A stretch of 64,000 nt of DNA from Protonemura montana (GCA_947568835.1 OX387608.1:12500001-12564000); one strand, 5' to 3'. Positions 35,411-48,504 are shown, numbered from the stretch's first letter. Translations and numbers: made by a program. Notes: a model not told the origin generated them from the sequence alone.

Positions 35411-36378
35411 AGTTTATATTCATTCTAGAAATTGCCGTTTGCTCATGTTTGACGTCATAGCAATCAATGTTCAACTGTCTGATAAATCGAACAGTTATTG
35501 TAAGTAGTTTTTAATCCAATTCCAGAATTTCAAGTTGCTCGTTGATGAGAGGATCAATGTCTATAACTTGCCGAAATGTTGAAGTGGCCATATCGTCGAA
35601 CTGTACTTCTGTACCTTTATACTACTGTGTCGAATTCAATGACCCTGTAACTTTCGATCGAGTCTCTGCCCGTAAACGTTTGTAAATAATTTTCACGTCG
35701 AATAGCTTGTTGGTATCGCTAATGACAATTTATGTGCTCAGGTGTTTGCAAAAATTATTTATTATTTGTCGGTAAACTTTGGATTTGGATTAAAAAATAA
35801 TTCCATCAATTAGTTTTGTTTATTTAAGAGCTTGCCATGTGTTTATCACTTTGGATTATTTTTTGTATGTTTTTTTTTAGGTCTTGTTTCAATGAATAAT
35901 AATGATTTTATGTAATGATTTTAGCTACCAACCCCATGTCGATCGACTGCCCTTTATTGATTCAGAAACATGCAGTCGTATTTTTAAACAAGTTTATACC
36001 TACTCGGAAAGTCACATTTATTTGAATACGTAATGAGCAATACCATTAATTTAAAATGGCTAGAAAGACTAAGTTTTCAAAACTTTTCGTGCATGTTTAC
36101 GCCATTTGTTACCGTTTCTAAATCGCTTGCAAACTGCATCATGAAAAAACGAATAAATAAACTATGAGCAGGAACTTTTGACGTTTGCAGGAAACTTTTA
36201 ACAAATAAGGTCAACCTTTGCCAAGCATTTCATTGCCATATTAACCTTGTTTAGCTATAAATTAGCTGTTTCATGTTTTCATTATTTGTTTAAAATGTGT
36301 CATAGAAACTCATCTCAGAGATTTGAGTTGCTGATTGTTTTTAGACTCATGTCTACTTTATCTAACTTTAGCACTAGT
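35411..36378. other. AT-rich stretch without recognisable gene
   Basis: Nothing supported beyond chance frames. Confidence 0.5.
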
Positions 36379-36780
36379 TTTGACAAAAAAACTATTTGAA
36401 GTGGGTTTTGAATGCTAAGTGAAGAACAAGTAAATTTCCCAACGTTTCGTAACTTGTACCTGTTACTTTATCAAGGGTAAGAGCAGTCCTAACAATTTTC
36501 CAATAACAAAAGAACCACATAAAATTATAACAATTACCAAGTTCAAGCTTCCTAAATGCATCTTAATAAAATAATCAGGGTCAATAACTAAAAAACTAAC
36601 GTATTATGTATTTTTTGAAATAAAATCCCGAACAAATTGGCGTTTTTTACTAACTAACTAATTATGTGTATGGAAAACCCTTACCCTGATAAAGAAACAG
36701 GTACAAGTTACGAAACGTCGGGAAATTTAGTTGTTCTTCACTCAGCATTCAAAACCCAATTTAAATAGTTTTTGTCAAGT
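36379..36780. mobile_element. inverted-repeat element M4 (foldback/MITE-like)
   Basis: Two arms of about 103 bases (36379-36481 and 36679-36780) are inverted copies of each other with few mismatches. The left arm includes GGGTTTTGAATGCTAAGTG; the right includes its near complement CACTCAGCATTCAAAACCC. About 200 bases of AT-rich sequence separate them. One more arm lies at 55540-55640. Confidence 0.8.
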
Positions 36781-37530
36781 GTGAGTTACTTTTTTTTTAC
36801 ATTATTTTACACAAATTATCAAACTTCTCGAAAACAATGTACGTTCGTGTGTCTGATCAATGAGCGTAGCGAGCGAATTGATGATACATTTTCACTGGTC
36901 ACACAAATGGTGTATTTTTTAGAGGTTCGTTTGTTTGTGCTCTAATTTTGAATAAATAGTCAAGATATCTCGTGTTTTGAACTTCAAATAACTGCGTTTT
37001 TTCAGAAAAATCGGTCAAAATTGTCTGAATCTATTCAAAGTCATATGTCTATACATTTTTTAATATAAAGCAACATTATTTTAATATTTTTTTCATCAAA
37101 AATAGAAACATTTAAAAAACTGAGATAGACCCCATAGGCTAGATAGAACAGAAATAAAAAAAGATCTTCTGATTTCAGCCAATTACCTAATCACGTTCTC
37201 ATTGCAATTTTGAATCATATATTTTTTTAAATTTTGATATTATTACTTGTGAAGTTTTTGCATTACACTTCCCAACTTCATCTGGATCTACATTTAAAAT
37301 TGTTTTACATTTTCAATTTACCCCGCAGTAAGAATTCACGCTCACCCTCAACGACTTTCCAAAGCCCAGTAATCCAAAATTAAATTACCAAAACATTTTT
37401 TCCACCATCACCCAATCCCTCAGAAAAAAAAACCAATACACATCCCTAAAACATTTCCCCACCCACAAAAAAAAAAAAAAAACCGAACGAAAATATTTAC
37501 CCAACCGATCGGAAAAACGCTTTCCCACTC
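36781..37530. other. AT-rich stretch without recognisable gene
   Basis: A-runs and T-runs; nothing supported. Confidence 0.5.
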
Positions 37531-37539
37531 TTCCAATTT

Positions 37540-37800
37540 CCCCCACCAAAATTTTCCGGCATCGAAGCCCGTGCCATCGTGTGTCGTTGACCGCCGCTTC
37601 CACTGACGTAATTCGGGTGACCGCTTAGATCGCCCGAGGTCTTACCGGCCAACACTGACGTATGTTCCAAGGGATGTGAGATCGAAGCCCGGGCACCGGT
37701 GCTACCAGGCCGCCGACGATGGTTCGGGTGCATTCGAGATTCGAACACAAGACCGATGACCATGTCCATACTGCATCTTTGGTGCGACGGCTGTGTTCTC
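37540..37800. other. GC-rich island, unknown
   Basis: A GC-rich island in AT-rich surroundings, containing two near-copies of ATCGAAGCCCG (about 37560 and 37681). A minus-strand frame of 90 codons spans it without a recognisable domain. It could be a decayed coding exon or transposon piece. Confidence 0.3.
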
Positions 37801-38179
37801 TAGAGATGCACCACTGGATTTATAGTTGTTTTGTTTATTTATTGTTGTCAAAGGATCCGTTAGAATGTTCAAACACGCCAGTTTTTGTAAACATATGTAA
37901 AAGTAAATTTTTATTCAGTCAAATATTATTTTTCTTGGGTAATATAATATTTTAATATTTTCTCTAACAGACTGGTAAAATTCTTTAAATTTATCGGGGC
38001 TCAAAAATTAAAATTTAATTAGTACTTTTTTAATATTCTAAAAAAACCTTTGTTAACGCATTAAATAGTTTAAATCTTTGATGTTTCACTTCGGTCCAAG
38101 CTTGTGATCTTCTTTTGAAATCAATACCAAAGTGTCCTTTGTTTCTAGTTTGATAACTATAGTAAGAAGCTTGCCAAGA

Positions 38180-38530
38180 TAGTTGACAAAAGAGTCCAAG
38201 CGTTAGTGTTTAACTTCCTGCTGAGCAAACGAGCCGGCAACACGTGGTAACGGTAGGTGCCACCAGAGCGCTTGCAGCCGTTCTTTGTAAAAAAAAAAAC
38301 TTTACAATTGAATAATAACGACTCAAAATGTTGATTCATGAATATTAACTGTTGAGGTAAGCATTAATATAGAATTAATGAGCGGGCAAACCAGTCTTAA
38401 ATCTTAAAACTCAAAACTACAGTGACTCCACCTTTTGGTGATCATAATTTTTACCGAGTTATAAAGTTATCAGTCGGTATTTCTCGCAAAAACACTAGCG
38501 CCGTGACTCTGACTAATAACTGTAAATCCA
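38180..38530 (+). repeat. dispersed repeat M2
   Basis: Core CCTGCTGAGCAAACGAGCC, then GGCAACACGTGGTAACGGTA. Related cores lie at 34.2, 41.9, 47.7, 50.6 and 60.4 kb, some inverted. Downstream similarity (GCAAACCAGTC.T-type motif) continues to about 38530. Confidence 0.65.
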
Positions 38531-39890
38531 ATGGATACACCAAAGTGCAAAGGCAAAACTGGAGAAAATCGAATATGACAAAGATTTTTATGGCCATATT
38601 TAACGCTTTGGATTTTTGTTTGTTTTCCATACCCCTTCCCCGCTCTTTGGTATTGTACGAAGCCCCTGTTTTGGTTGCAAGTACCGACGCTTAAATGATG
38701 TTTATTGATCGGCTAAGAATCAATTACATCCACAAAAAGGTAAAAATGCACGGAAGGGAGGGTACAATGCGAAAAATATTCAACTGCAGCCAAACGAATT
38801 TGCTGTCTAATGAATAAAATTTCTCTTGAGTATATGCTATAGTAAGTAATGTAAATAGAAGATCAATAAAAGGTGAGATGGACACACAATTACGACAAGC
38901 GATCAATCATTTTGATCATTTTATGCCAGTAAGAAAGGAATAATTTGAAATAAAAATAGAGAAATGAACAAGATTGTTACAGTAAAATAACAATTTTAGT
39001 TATAAATAAGAGTCAATGCCTCAACTACTGTTTTAAGATTAATTTGAAATTTTTTGTTGCTAAATTCGCAACACTTCCTGATGCCCACATTCAATCGATG
39101 CACAAAATGCACTTGGGTCTGAAGTCAACTGTCCATGGCAGTTGTGTATTTTGAGTCGTCATGGAAATTTTGACTAAAATGAACTAGAAACAGGTACAAG
39201 AAATATAAAAACATAAAATGTTTACCCTGAAGTTAAACAGCTGTTTGGTGTGACATTTTAATTAGTACTTGCTTCCCAAGTCATATTTGTTAGGTTTTTG
39301 ATAGAGATCTTCTTCATTAGATAATTTACAGTTGGGAACAATTATCGAACTGAAGCAATATCGAAAGACAGCTGATGACAGCTGAGATTGCATTACCACT
39401 CATTACAAGGCATTTTTCCTGCATTATTTTAGAATTTAAAGATAAGTTAACAATACCATTTGAAGTGAAAGCACTGTAAGCACTGCCATCGCTTATGGAT
39501 AGCTAGCCCAAAAATTCAGCAAATATTCAGCAACATAAAATAAAATATGATCATACAAGAATCCATTAATTCTTTGAAATTCAATTTTACAAGTTCAAAT
39601 CATAAGAAAACCATTTACTAAATATCACATTAAACTAAGTTTTCGTGATAATCAGTGTGATTTGTTTTTAAGCAGTCAAAACCACTAGATTTGTCTGTGC
39701 GTTTCTCGAGAAGACAACAGCACAGGGGGGGTCAAAGGTCGCAGACGTTCAGTTTTTTGACAGGACCCAGCGTTATCATAGCCTGGCATTTGACACGCAC
39801 GAGATTTATGACCTATCGATGTGACGCGTTGCTTTTTTTTATGCGATTTAAACGATACACGACGTCAAACCAGGCACCTCCACTTGACTG
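38531..39890. other. AT-rich stretch without recognisable gene
   Basis: Nothing supported beyond chance frames. Confidence 0.5.
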
Positions 39891-40159
39891 GAACATATAC
39901 GCATTGTTCAGCGAGAGAACATACTTTTACCGTTAGAGACGCCACCGGTCGTTTTGGGGTGACGTGCGGGCCAAATATCATTTTTAATAACATTACAAAT
40001 AATTTCTACAATCTTGCTCTGAACCTTTTGTCCTGCCAATGTGTTTAGTTTATTGAGACATTATAAAAAAAAAAAAATAGCAATCATACATGGGATTTTT
40101 CAGATAAAATTTAAAAATCACCCCACTAAAATCATAACTGAAATTTTATTCATGAGTTG
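39790..40159 (-). repeat. dispersed repeat M3 with leader to minisatellite
   Basis: Bases 39895-39985 are M3 inverted (CAGCGAGAGAACATACTTTT, then GCCACCGGTCGTTTTGGGGT). The following 170 bases up to the minisatellite are shared with 54690-54850 (CCACTAAAAT, AACTGAAATTT, GTTGGTAG). Confidence 0.7.
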
Positions 40160-40739
40160 GTAGTAATACTGGAGGGTAGTTCTTGCGCTAGTATCTTCTC
40201 TCACGGGCTAGACTGTAGAAATGCTGGGGCGCAGTCCTTGTGCTGGTATCTTCTCTCACGGGCTAGACTGTAGCAATGCAGGGGCAGTCCCTGTTCTGGT
40301 ATCTTCTCTCACGGGCTAGACTGTAGCAATGCTGGGGTGCAGTCCTTGTGCTGGTATCTTCTCTTACGGGCTAGACTGTAGCAATGCTGGGGGCAGTCCT
40401 TGTGCTGGTATCTTCTCTCACGGGCTAGACTGTAGCAATGCTGGGGACAGTCCTTGTGCTGGTATCTTCTCTCACGGGCTAGACTGTAGCAATGCTGGGG
40501 GCAGTCCTGGTGCTGGTATCTTCTCTCACGGGCTAGACTGTAGCAATGCTGGGGTGCAGTCCTTGTACTGGTATCTTCTCTCACGGGCTAGACTGTAGCA
40601 ATGCTGGGGGCAGTCCTTGTGCTGGTATCTTCTCTCATGGACTAGACTGTAGCAATGCTGGGGTGCAGTCCTTGTGCTGGTATCTTCTCTCATGGACTAG
40701 ACTGTAGCAATGCTGGGGTGCAGTCCTTGTGCTGGTATC
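40160..40739. repeat. 54-bp minisatellite, array 1
   Basis: About ten units of 53-55 bp built on GGGCTAGACTGTAGCAATGC, then TGGGG, then CAGTCCTTGTGCTGGTATCT, then TCTCTCAC. Length varies by the number of G. Frames on both strands here are by-products of a unit divisible by three. Confidence 0.95.
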
Positions 40740-42856
40740 GAAGCTATACCTGCCTTAATATGAATCGATAGAACAGTTTTGAATTTTTAAAAGTTCTAAA
40801 CTTGCTGTTACATTGATTTCGTTTTATCACATTTTTTTTCAAGGTTAAATTGTATTGCATCAAAACCGGGACCTCGTTTAATTCTGAACCAGTATATTTG
40901 ATTAGCAACAAACGCTTTAAGATATACTATGCATATACAGGATAGCTAAATTTTGATTCAAGAATACGTTTGTGATCTATCATGCCGTTCTTCAACGTTT
41001 AGAAGTTCCCACGTATCATGTTTTTGTCAAACAAAAATGTCAAAAATGTCACATGTCAAAAATGTACAAACACATAACCTAGAAATGGAGATTTAAAATA
41101 ATGACTCCGTAAATGTGAACCAACTTTGAAGAAAAATGATCAAGAAAATATTGTGTAACAGCTTTTCTACCTCTAGGTAACTTATTTTTTGCGTGGGAAG
41201 GTATTAAAATTTCCTTCCCTGTCTGAGATATTACAGTTTACCTAGAGTACCTGCTCCACTAAGCTCCACACTTTGCACTCCAGACTCTAGACTTTACATC
41301 CAGACTTTTAGCAAAGCTGTCTACGTGGTCTTGTATCTAAGAGAGTTTAGGCCTCGACATCTTTACTCTTGCTAATCGTCATCTGAACATGCTCACAACT
41401 CTGGGACAGGTCCCAAGGAAGATGTACCCGTAGGAGATCGAAGCAGGCAAACTAATTGATCAAACATCTCAAGGGATAGATTAAAACGCAGTGTACACGA
41501 CTAGCTAAGTTCACTTGCACTAATCGACATCACGGGAATAACGTTTTTTTTTTCGTTGCGGGTGAAGGTAATTTTTTTCTAGATGAAAATTTTGAGCAAA
41601 TTCGCTGTATGAGGAACGCGAAGAAAATAATTAACAAAACAAACTCTTTACTCCAAATGTTTTGTTTAGTTTTGGCAGGGTTTATTTTTTCTTTAGGCGT
41701 TTTGACTTCGCTCATCAAACTCATACGAAATTTCAATAACGATAAGAAAACTTCATTTTAGCAATTTTCGTTAATATCTTTAGGCGTGAACGAGCTGAGG
41801 TCGAGGTAACTAATTTAAAATAGATAGGTCGGCTGAAATTAATAGAAATATTAAAATAAATGTTACCTCTTGAAAAGTTAATGAAAGCATTGAGTTTATA
41901 TGGATATTAAGAGGGCCAGCGTTAATGTCAGCCGCCAACAAGTGGTAACGGTACATCCCACTGGTCATTTTTAACAAACATCAACAATGAAATAATCACG
42001 GCTTGAAAAATCGAAACAAACGCATTTATCGTTGAAGTTGACATTAATTAAGTTTCATTCAGCGTAAACCAGCCTCAAATGCGAGAAATCTACCAGAAAT
42101 AATGAAATGATTATCCGTTTTACATTCTCCATTTTTGTCTCTATACATTAGTAATTTATCGGTAGTTAAACACTTGCGCTAGTGCGGTGAAAGGTAAGGA
42201 CAAATTTGAATACGGGGAACAAGAATTGGAATACGTCGAGAGTACCTTAGGGAAGAACTGGCAGATGTGTGGAACCGTATACAATATCAATCAAAACTAC
42301 CACCCCCGTTAAAGAAACAAAAAAAACATAACATATTCTAGACTAACAGATGACTTCTAGTGCACTTGCAGCTGCACTTTTTGACAACCGTGGGAAGAAC
42401 CACACGCCGAAGGTAGGACCTCAGCAGTATGGGAGGCTAATTAAAGATTAAGATCAAAATCACAAAAATCTGACAAGAAAATTGAGCAGCACTCAATCAC
42501 ACTGCCGAAACCGTCATCGTAAACTATCAAACATCTCAATAATCCGCGAATTATGCAAAACAACCTTGATCAGAGAATGGTTCTTTTGAGGGGAGGCGGG
42601 AGGCGCCGTTGCGTTGGAGCTGCGCCGTATTTTGCCCCGGGGCAAGCGTCAAACTCAGGCCTTCTGAATCTAAGACAAACGCTGTACCGAGCTCAACTAT
42701 GGAGTGTAAGAAGTTAGAGCTAGAGATTGTGTAAAGGGAACAAATATATTTACCAAGAAGGAACTAACGCGAACGTTTGAGATTTCTGTTCGAGACGGGA
42801 GGCTGAAAAATCTTTCCAAATTAGGCGTTCTATAACAAGAAGGACCGTAGAGTAAT
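40740..42856. other. AT-rich stretch with an M2 fragment
   Basis: Bases 41905-42120 match M2 (GCCAACAAGTGGTAACGGTA, then GCGTAAACCAGCCTCAAATG). The remainder is unassigned. Confidence 0.5.
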
Positions 42857-43119
42857 TAATTGTGTTTAACGACGCACTATTTTGACAGCGGGTTCTGTGG
42901 CAATGTTCTCGTGGCGTCTCAATTAGTGGATGATGATGAGGATGATGATGAACCTAACCGTGCATAGAAGGGAGGAGGGGAAACAGGGTACTGGCATGTA
43001 GCCTACTCCTGTCGAAGAGCACCAAGGGGACCACCGGCTTAACGTTCCTTCCGAAGGACGGTACAACTCGAACAGCAGGATTCCTCCACAAATCCATGCT
43101 GTCGAGAGGTTGATAAGCA
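42857..43119 (-). mobile_element. 5S-derived SINE, copy 5, 5'-truncated
   Basis: Minus-strand copy keeping the tail-side body (TTTAACGACGCACTATTTTG, then GATGATGATGAACCTAACC). It breaks off at GAGAGGTTGATAAGCAG, so the 5S-derived head is absent. Confidence 0.85.
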
Positions 43120-43790
43120 GCGAGAACGTCCTGCTTAGATAAAGTATGCTTTAATTTTACAATAATTGAAACAACTGTTTAGGAATCACTGTCAATTATA
43201 AAGTGGAAGTTGATTAAATCGATGGAGCACACTAAAAAAAAAAAATGATTGAAACTATCGACGGAAAAAAGATAAAGAATCTGGTCACCTCATTTCACTG
43301 AGTGATATTTCCAAAACTCACCATTTTCGTGGGGAAAAACAAAAAAAACCTGGAATCTGAATCTAACAGACAACTGATATGCCAAAGGGAACCGTAATTT
43401 TTTTATTTTTAAGTGATTTAAAAAATAAATTCCAACAACCCGTACAATTGTGATATTATTTTTTAACCTCAGTTAGAAATGGCAGAGTTATGCTGGTATT
43501 TCAAAGGCACGTTAAGTAATTAACGGATCGTTAACAAACGAACTTTCGCTTGAGTGTTGCCAAAAAATAAAAATAAACCACTGTAAAACCAGCCCCTAGA
43601 AGCCCCAAGGGTCTTTGATTTTGTTTCGAATTTCATTGAGACACCTTGAACTTTCATTCCCTAAAAAAGTGCAAGCAAATAGCCTCCTAGAATCGTTCAC
43701 TTAAGAAGGCCATTCTTAGCTGGTACAGAACCTAAACCAAAACATAAAAATACAAATCCAATATCAAAAACTCGTACCACGGTTTCAAAA
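43120..43790. other. AT-rich stretch without recognisable gene
   Basis: Nothing supported. Confidence 0.5.
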
Positions 43791-44014
43791 CGTGCGCCAC
43801 TGGTCGGTCCAGCATCGCGGCGATGAACGGCTGCTACCTCTGCAGATTCTTGACCATCCGCCCGGGCGCCCGGGGGCGATCTACCAGCGTCCGACTGGGC
43901 GACTCCCGATGTGCAGCAGCTAGTTTATGTGTACGTCATCGTGGTCTGGCCCCGGGCCACAGACCAGACACCACCGCGTAGCTTCCATTTGGCGTACTAG
44001 AGCGAGAGGTGCTT
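43791..44014. other. GC-rich island, unknown
   Basis: A GC-rich block with the palindrome CCCGGGCGCCCGGG near 43862. No frame with a recognisable domain. Possibly a fragment of an older element. Confidence 0.3.
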
Positions 44015-44025
44015 GCGTGGATGGT

Positions 44026-44466
44026 ACAGAATGGTTTGGCGTTTTGGAAACACCGGTTCTTGTTCGATCACCGAAGTTAAGCAACACTGCGCTGGGTCAG
44101 GTATTGGATGGGTGACAATTATACACATGACCAGTTCAGTTCGAGAGAGAGAGGTTAAAGGTTGAAAGTTAGTACAGCAACTTCATTCGCCTTGCTTATC
44201 AACCTGTCGACAGCATGGATTTGTGGAGGAATCCTGTTGTTCGCGTCCTTCGGAAGGGACGTTAAGCCGGTGGTCCCCTTGGCGTTCTTCGACAGGAGTA
44301 GGCTACGTGCCGGCACCAGGTTTCCCCTCCTCTTTTCTAGGCTAGGTTAGGTTCATCATCCTCATTCTCATCATCATCCACTCATTCACCGACGCCATTA
44401 GACCAGTGCCGCATGGCCAGATGTCAAAACAGTGCGTCGTTACACTCCACAAATAATAATAATAAT
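44026..44466 (+). mobile_element. 5S-derived SINE, copy 6, full length
   Basis: The best copy, 441 bp. After the short leader TTTGGCGTTTTGGAAACACC comes CGGTTCTTGTTCGATCACC and then GAAGTTAAGCAACACTGCGC and TATTGGATGGGTGAC. These match the 5S rRNA region from about base 30 to 97, with box A, intermediate element and box C. A body of about 280 bp and a CATCATCATC-rich segment follow, then an (AAT)n tail. A perfect 11-base target duplication, GCGTGGATGGT, lies at 44015-44025 and 44467-44477. Confidence 0.92.
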
Positions 44467-44493
44467 GCGTGGATGGTGGACATTGGATTTGAT

Positions 44494-44925
44494 TTGTGGT
44501 GTTCAGCGACGCACTGTTTTGACAACGGGATCTGTGACTCTGGTCTAATGGCGTCGGTGTATGAGTGGATGAGGATGGTGATTAAACCTAACCTAGCCTA
44601 GAAGAGAGGAGGGGAAACCCGGTGCCGGTACGTAGCGTACTCCTGTTGAAGAGCACTAATGGGACTACCGGCTTAACATCGCTTCCAAAGGACGGAACAA
44701 CGCGAACAGCAGGATTCCTTCATAGATTCATGCTGTCGAGAGGTTGATAAGCAAGGCGAATGAGGTTGCTGCGCTAAATTTCATACCTGCTACCTCTTTC
44801 CCGAATTAAACTAGGCATGTGTTTGATGGTCACCCAACCAATGACTGAGCCTGCGCAGTGATGCTCAACTTCAAAGATCTTACGAGAACCGGTGTTTTTA
44901 ACGCGCCAGTACTTTCGGTATGGAC
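44494..44925 (-). mobile_element. 5S-derived SINE, copy 7, inverted neighbour of copy 6
   Basis: Nearly full length on the minus strand. The tail-side body starts at GTGGTGTTCAGCGACGCAC and the head ends in GAGAACCGGTGTTTTTAACG. It lies tail to tail with copy 6, about 27 bases apart. Its target duplication is uncertain. Confidence 0.85.
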
Positions 44926-45662
44926 ACTAGGGTTAGATTTGATAACAATTCTTTCCATACTATTCTTTTAGTATTTTTTAGTTTTGTAACCTTTGGTTTT
45001 AATATTCTATTTGCCATCATAATGGCACCAGGTATAACCAGGTATAAATGGCATCGGTTTTTTCCAGGGGGATCTAGTGAACAACATGTTATTTTAATTC
45101 TATATTTTGGGGTTGGTATATGAACTATTTAATCAACTAAAAAATCTCTTTCAGTGAAACTCATTCAGGGAAATTTTTATAATTTTCCGACACGGGATTT
45201 TACTACAAAGGGAGGCTTTTCAAAATTGTTGGCTCCTGTATTTTTTTTAGGTGAAGTTTTTTTAGTGTTAATGAATTGACCAAATTTAGGATCCACAGCT
45301 GCTATGAAAACTCAGATTTTATTGGGAAACACTGGAAAAACGAATTGGACAGGCCACTTTTCCAAACCTTTCTAAGTACAAGACAATTTTATATTTCCGA
45401 TTGGGAAAGAGTCAATCCACTGCTAATAATGTGATAAATCATCTTCTTGATATTTTGTCGCGATCAGACGAATGGTGTCAGCGCCTAATAGTATCCAGTA
45501 AGAGGTCATTTCTGCGAGAAAATAGACCTGAGTAAACTCGACTTAGATTAGCTATAAAGCTTAAAGAGATATAACACCATCTTATGGGGCACAGATGTAC
45601 CACAAATGTACCTTATACAGGTATATTACGTCCTTATCTTTGCAGTTAAGCATCGTGATGAT
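44926..45662. other. AT-rich stretch without recognisable gene
   Basis: A plus-strand frame of 67 codons at 44920-45123 has no domain. Nothing supported. Confidence 0.5.
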
Positions 45663-46030
45663 TGATTATTGAGGTTTAATGACTCACTGTTTAGACATCT
45701 GGCCATGTGGCACTGGTATAATTGCGTTGGTGAATGAGTGGATGATGATGAACCTAACCTAGCCTAGAAGGGAGGAGATGAAACTCGGTGTCGGTACGCA
45801 GCCTACTCCTGTCAAAAAGCACCAAAGGGGCCACCGGTTTAACGTGCCTTCCGAAGGACGGTACAACGCGAACAACAGGATTTCTCCACAAATCCGTGCT
45901 GTCGAGAGGTTGATAAGCAAGGCGAATGAAGTTGCTGTGCTAACTTTCATCCCTCCAATTTCTCTCCTGAACAGAAAGCGAATTTCTCTTAAAATTGTAT
46001 TGGTAGATGATCTCACGAGAGTTCTTCTAT
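45663..46030 (-). mobile_element. 5S-derived SINE, copy 8, head degraded
   Basis: Minus-strand copy with an intact body to about 45978. The head is largely replaced; only GATCTCACGAGAGTTCTTC at about 46010 recalls the 5S-like end. Confidence 0.8.
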
Positions 46031-47660
46031 CCCCCATATCGTATTTGATCAAATTAAAAAAAAAAATCTGATAAAAAAGGGCTACCACAGTTGTGTTAAA
46101 GTTAAGATCCAGAATTTAAACCCTCTTAGCTTAACAGAAGCTCAAGCAGAAGCAACAGATTGGTCGATTCAAGTCATTGATGAAATACTGGTCTCTTCGC
46201 ATCTCAGCTTCGCTATCTTCATCCGCTATCCACGTAAGAATTCCGAAGTCGTGGCAGCGTCAATCCTTGGAACTTTGGTATCCTTTGAGCATTGTTGGAT
46301 GATAATTAGCAATTAGAGGTAGCAAGAATATTGTAGAGGTAATGCAGCAGAGGAGGCACACGCGAGTAGGAGCTGGATTTTGGAACGATTGTGTGTCTAG
46401 GGGTTTGGGGGGAAAAGACCTACCCGATGTACTTTTAATTACTCTTGCGAGTAAGTGAAAGCAACTTGAAACTTTACTCTCTTGTAACATGATATTTGGG
46501 ATGTCTATGGCTGTCAGCTCTTGAATCTACGCTTTTCTAACACTGTTTTAACATTTGGTTATGAAATATTCGGTTCATATCTTACGAAATGTCAAGCAAC
46601 TGAACTTTGGTTATGTTTATTGAGTCATTTAATTTGAAAATTAAGTCTCATGCATAAACATAAAAATGATATTCACAACAAAATAGGGTACTTTTTGGGT
46701 TTATTTTAATAGTAATTAAAATTGCTTAGGGGTTGATTTTTTGATACTGCATGGCATGTTTTTGTCTAAAATTTTAACGTTTTTTGATTGGTTATCGGAC
46801 CTTTTAAATTCTGGTACTTTTTCGAGCGCAAACTTACTTTTACTACAAACAGGAAATTGGTCTCTGAATTGCGTTATAGCACGGTAATGATTATAGCTTT
46901 TACAAATAAAATAGGAAATTTGACGATGAAAATGATTACATTTGGGTCTGATTTAATTTTGATTTCATATAGTCGGTTTGTTATGCAATTTTAATTAACT
47001 TTTCTGCGAGCATAGATTTTGAAAAAGACAATACGTAGTTCCTATCCTTTTGACATTTCTCTCAGGCGACAATGGTGGGTGGATGAAAAAACGCATTGAA
47101 TTTCACGGTGAAATACGAAGCATCACAATAATCCCACAGGAATTATATAAACACGTGGTTTATCTATGAGAGTGCCCCTAGAATATGACATATTATGAAA
47201 GTAGGTAATGTATACACATGGCATTGTTTAATGTATATTTATATATTATATACCCCTGTATTTGAACGAGCAGTGGCGTAGTAAGCTAGACTTATCAATG
47301 TAGCTCGAAAAAAAAAAACGAAATGGTCAAGCAAATTAACAGAAATTGTCAACCACTCCAAAAAAAATGTATAATCTTGAAAGTATTCATGTCGCAATAC
47401 GAATAAGTTCACATGTATAAATGCCGTACTACCACAGCACAGTGCCGCCAAAAAAAATCTGCCAAATAACCACTTAACCTATAAAAATGAAGGATACTTC
47501 TATGGTGGTCATTGTCGATTTTAACATCTTTAGAAATTACAAGTCGTTGATTCTCGCATTCTGACACCGCATTTGGCACTGGTTTAGGCTGAAGTATTAT
47601 TGTTTCACTGCTAAACACAAAGATTAAAATACATGTATCGATATTTTGAGTTTATTTTAT
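46031..47660. other. mostly AT-rich, unassigned
   Basis: A short plus-strand frame at about 46138-46320 has coding-like composition but no recognised domain and no convincing splice sites. The rest is unassigned. Confidence 0.4.
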
Positions 47661-47669
47661 TTAATTGTT

Positions 47670-47815
47670 GAGGTTTGTTAATATGTCGGCCGCAAACGCC
47701 ATCGGATATCATCCTCCCTTACCAAGTGTTGCCGGCTCATTTGCTCAGTAGGAAGAGTAACATTAATAGTGGCCCTCTTGACTGTCTATGAACCCAATGT
47801 TAACACTTTTAAAAC
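47670..47815 (-). repeat. dispersed repeat M2
   Basis: GTTGCCGGCTCATTTGCTCA, then AGTAACATTAATAGTGGCCC, inverted relative to 38.2 kb and closest to the copy at 60.4 kb. Confidence 0.65.
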
Positions 47816-48504
47816 AAACCAGAAACTTGTAACACTACTCAAGACTGAAGATTCCGGAGTTTGACGCGTTTCAATTTTCACTAATTAGAACATAATATTA
47901 CGAAAGTCTAACAGAAAAAATGGCTTAAGTCTTTCATAAGTTTGCTTTAACTTTAATGAAAAAAACCCAAGGTAGAATATAAGGTGTTGAATACAAAGTG
48001 TGTAAAGACAAAAAAAATATCTTGTCTTAAATATCTCACCCTCGAGTGATTTCAAATTAATTATTTCTTAAAAGTTCTTTCTTATTGTCTGCTCCTGAAC
48101 ACAGCAAAACATTTGGTAAACATATTTAAACCATATTCCACGTAAAGTCTATCCTAGTTAACACCCGAAGGGTGCAATTTCCTTGGGTCGAGCCGTCAAG
48201 CCGCCGAGCCAGCGAGGTGGATGCGCCACTGTAACTTGGCAAAACAGCAATGTGTCTTTTTGCAACGCGCGTGGTTTTACGTCAAATCGAGTTAATTGCA
48301 GGACCGCAGACGAGCGCAGAGTTGTCACGACGATAAGCCGTGGTCTAGACAACAGTCGAGCACGGGAAGGGGGAGGAGGGATTGTAGGTTTGGGTCCCAC
48401 TAAATGAGTCCGAAAACAAATACGAAATGTCAATTATTAGATTTCAAATTTTGTTTTGGAGTATTCGACTGGCTACCCCGGTGCGCCCCGGGTGTTCACT
48501 GGAA

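Noticed and set aside
40309..40598. Repetitive proteins of about 90 residues on both strands
   Set aside because: They are translations of the 54-bp minisatellite, whose length is divisible by three.
44056..44118. A functional 5S rRNA gene
   Set aside because: Only the middle and box C of 5S are present, joined to a SINE body with an AAT tail and target duplication.
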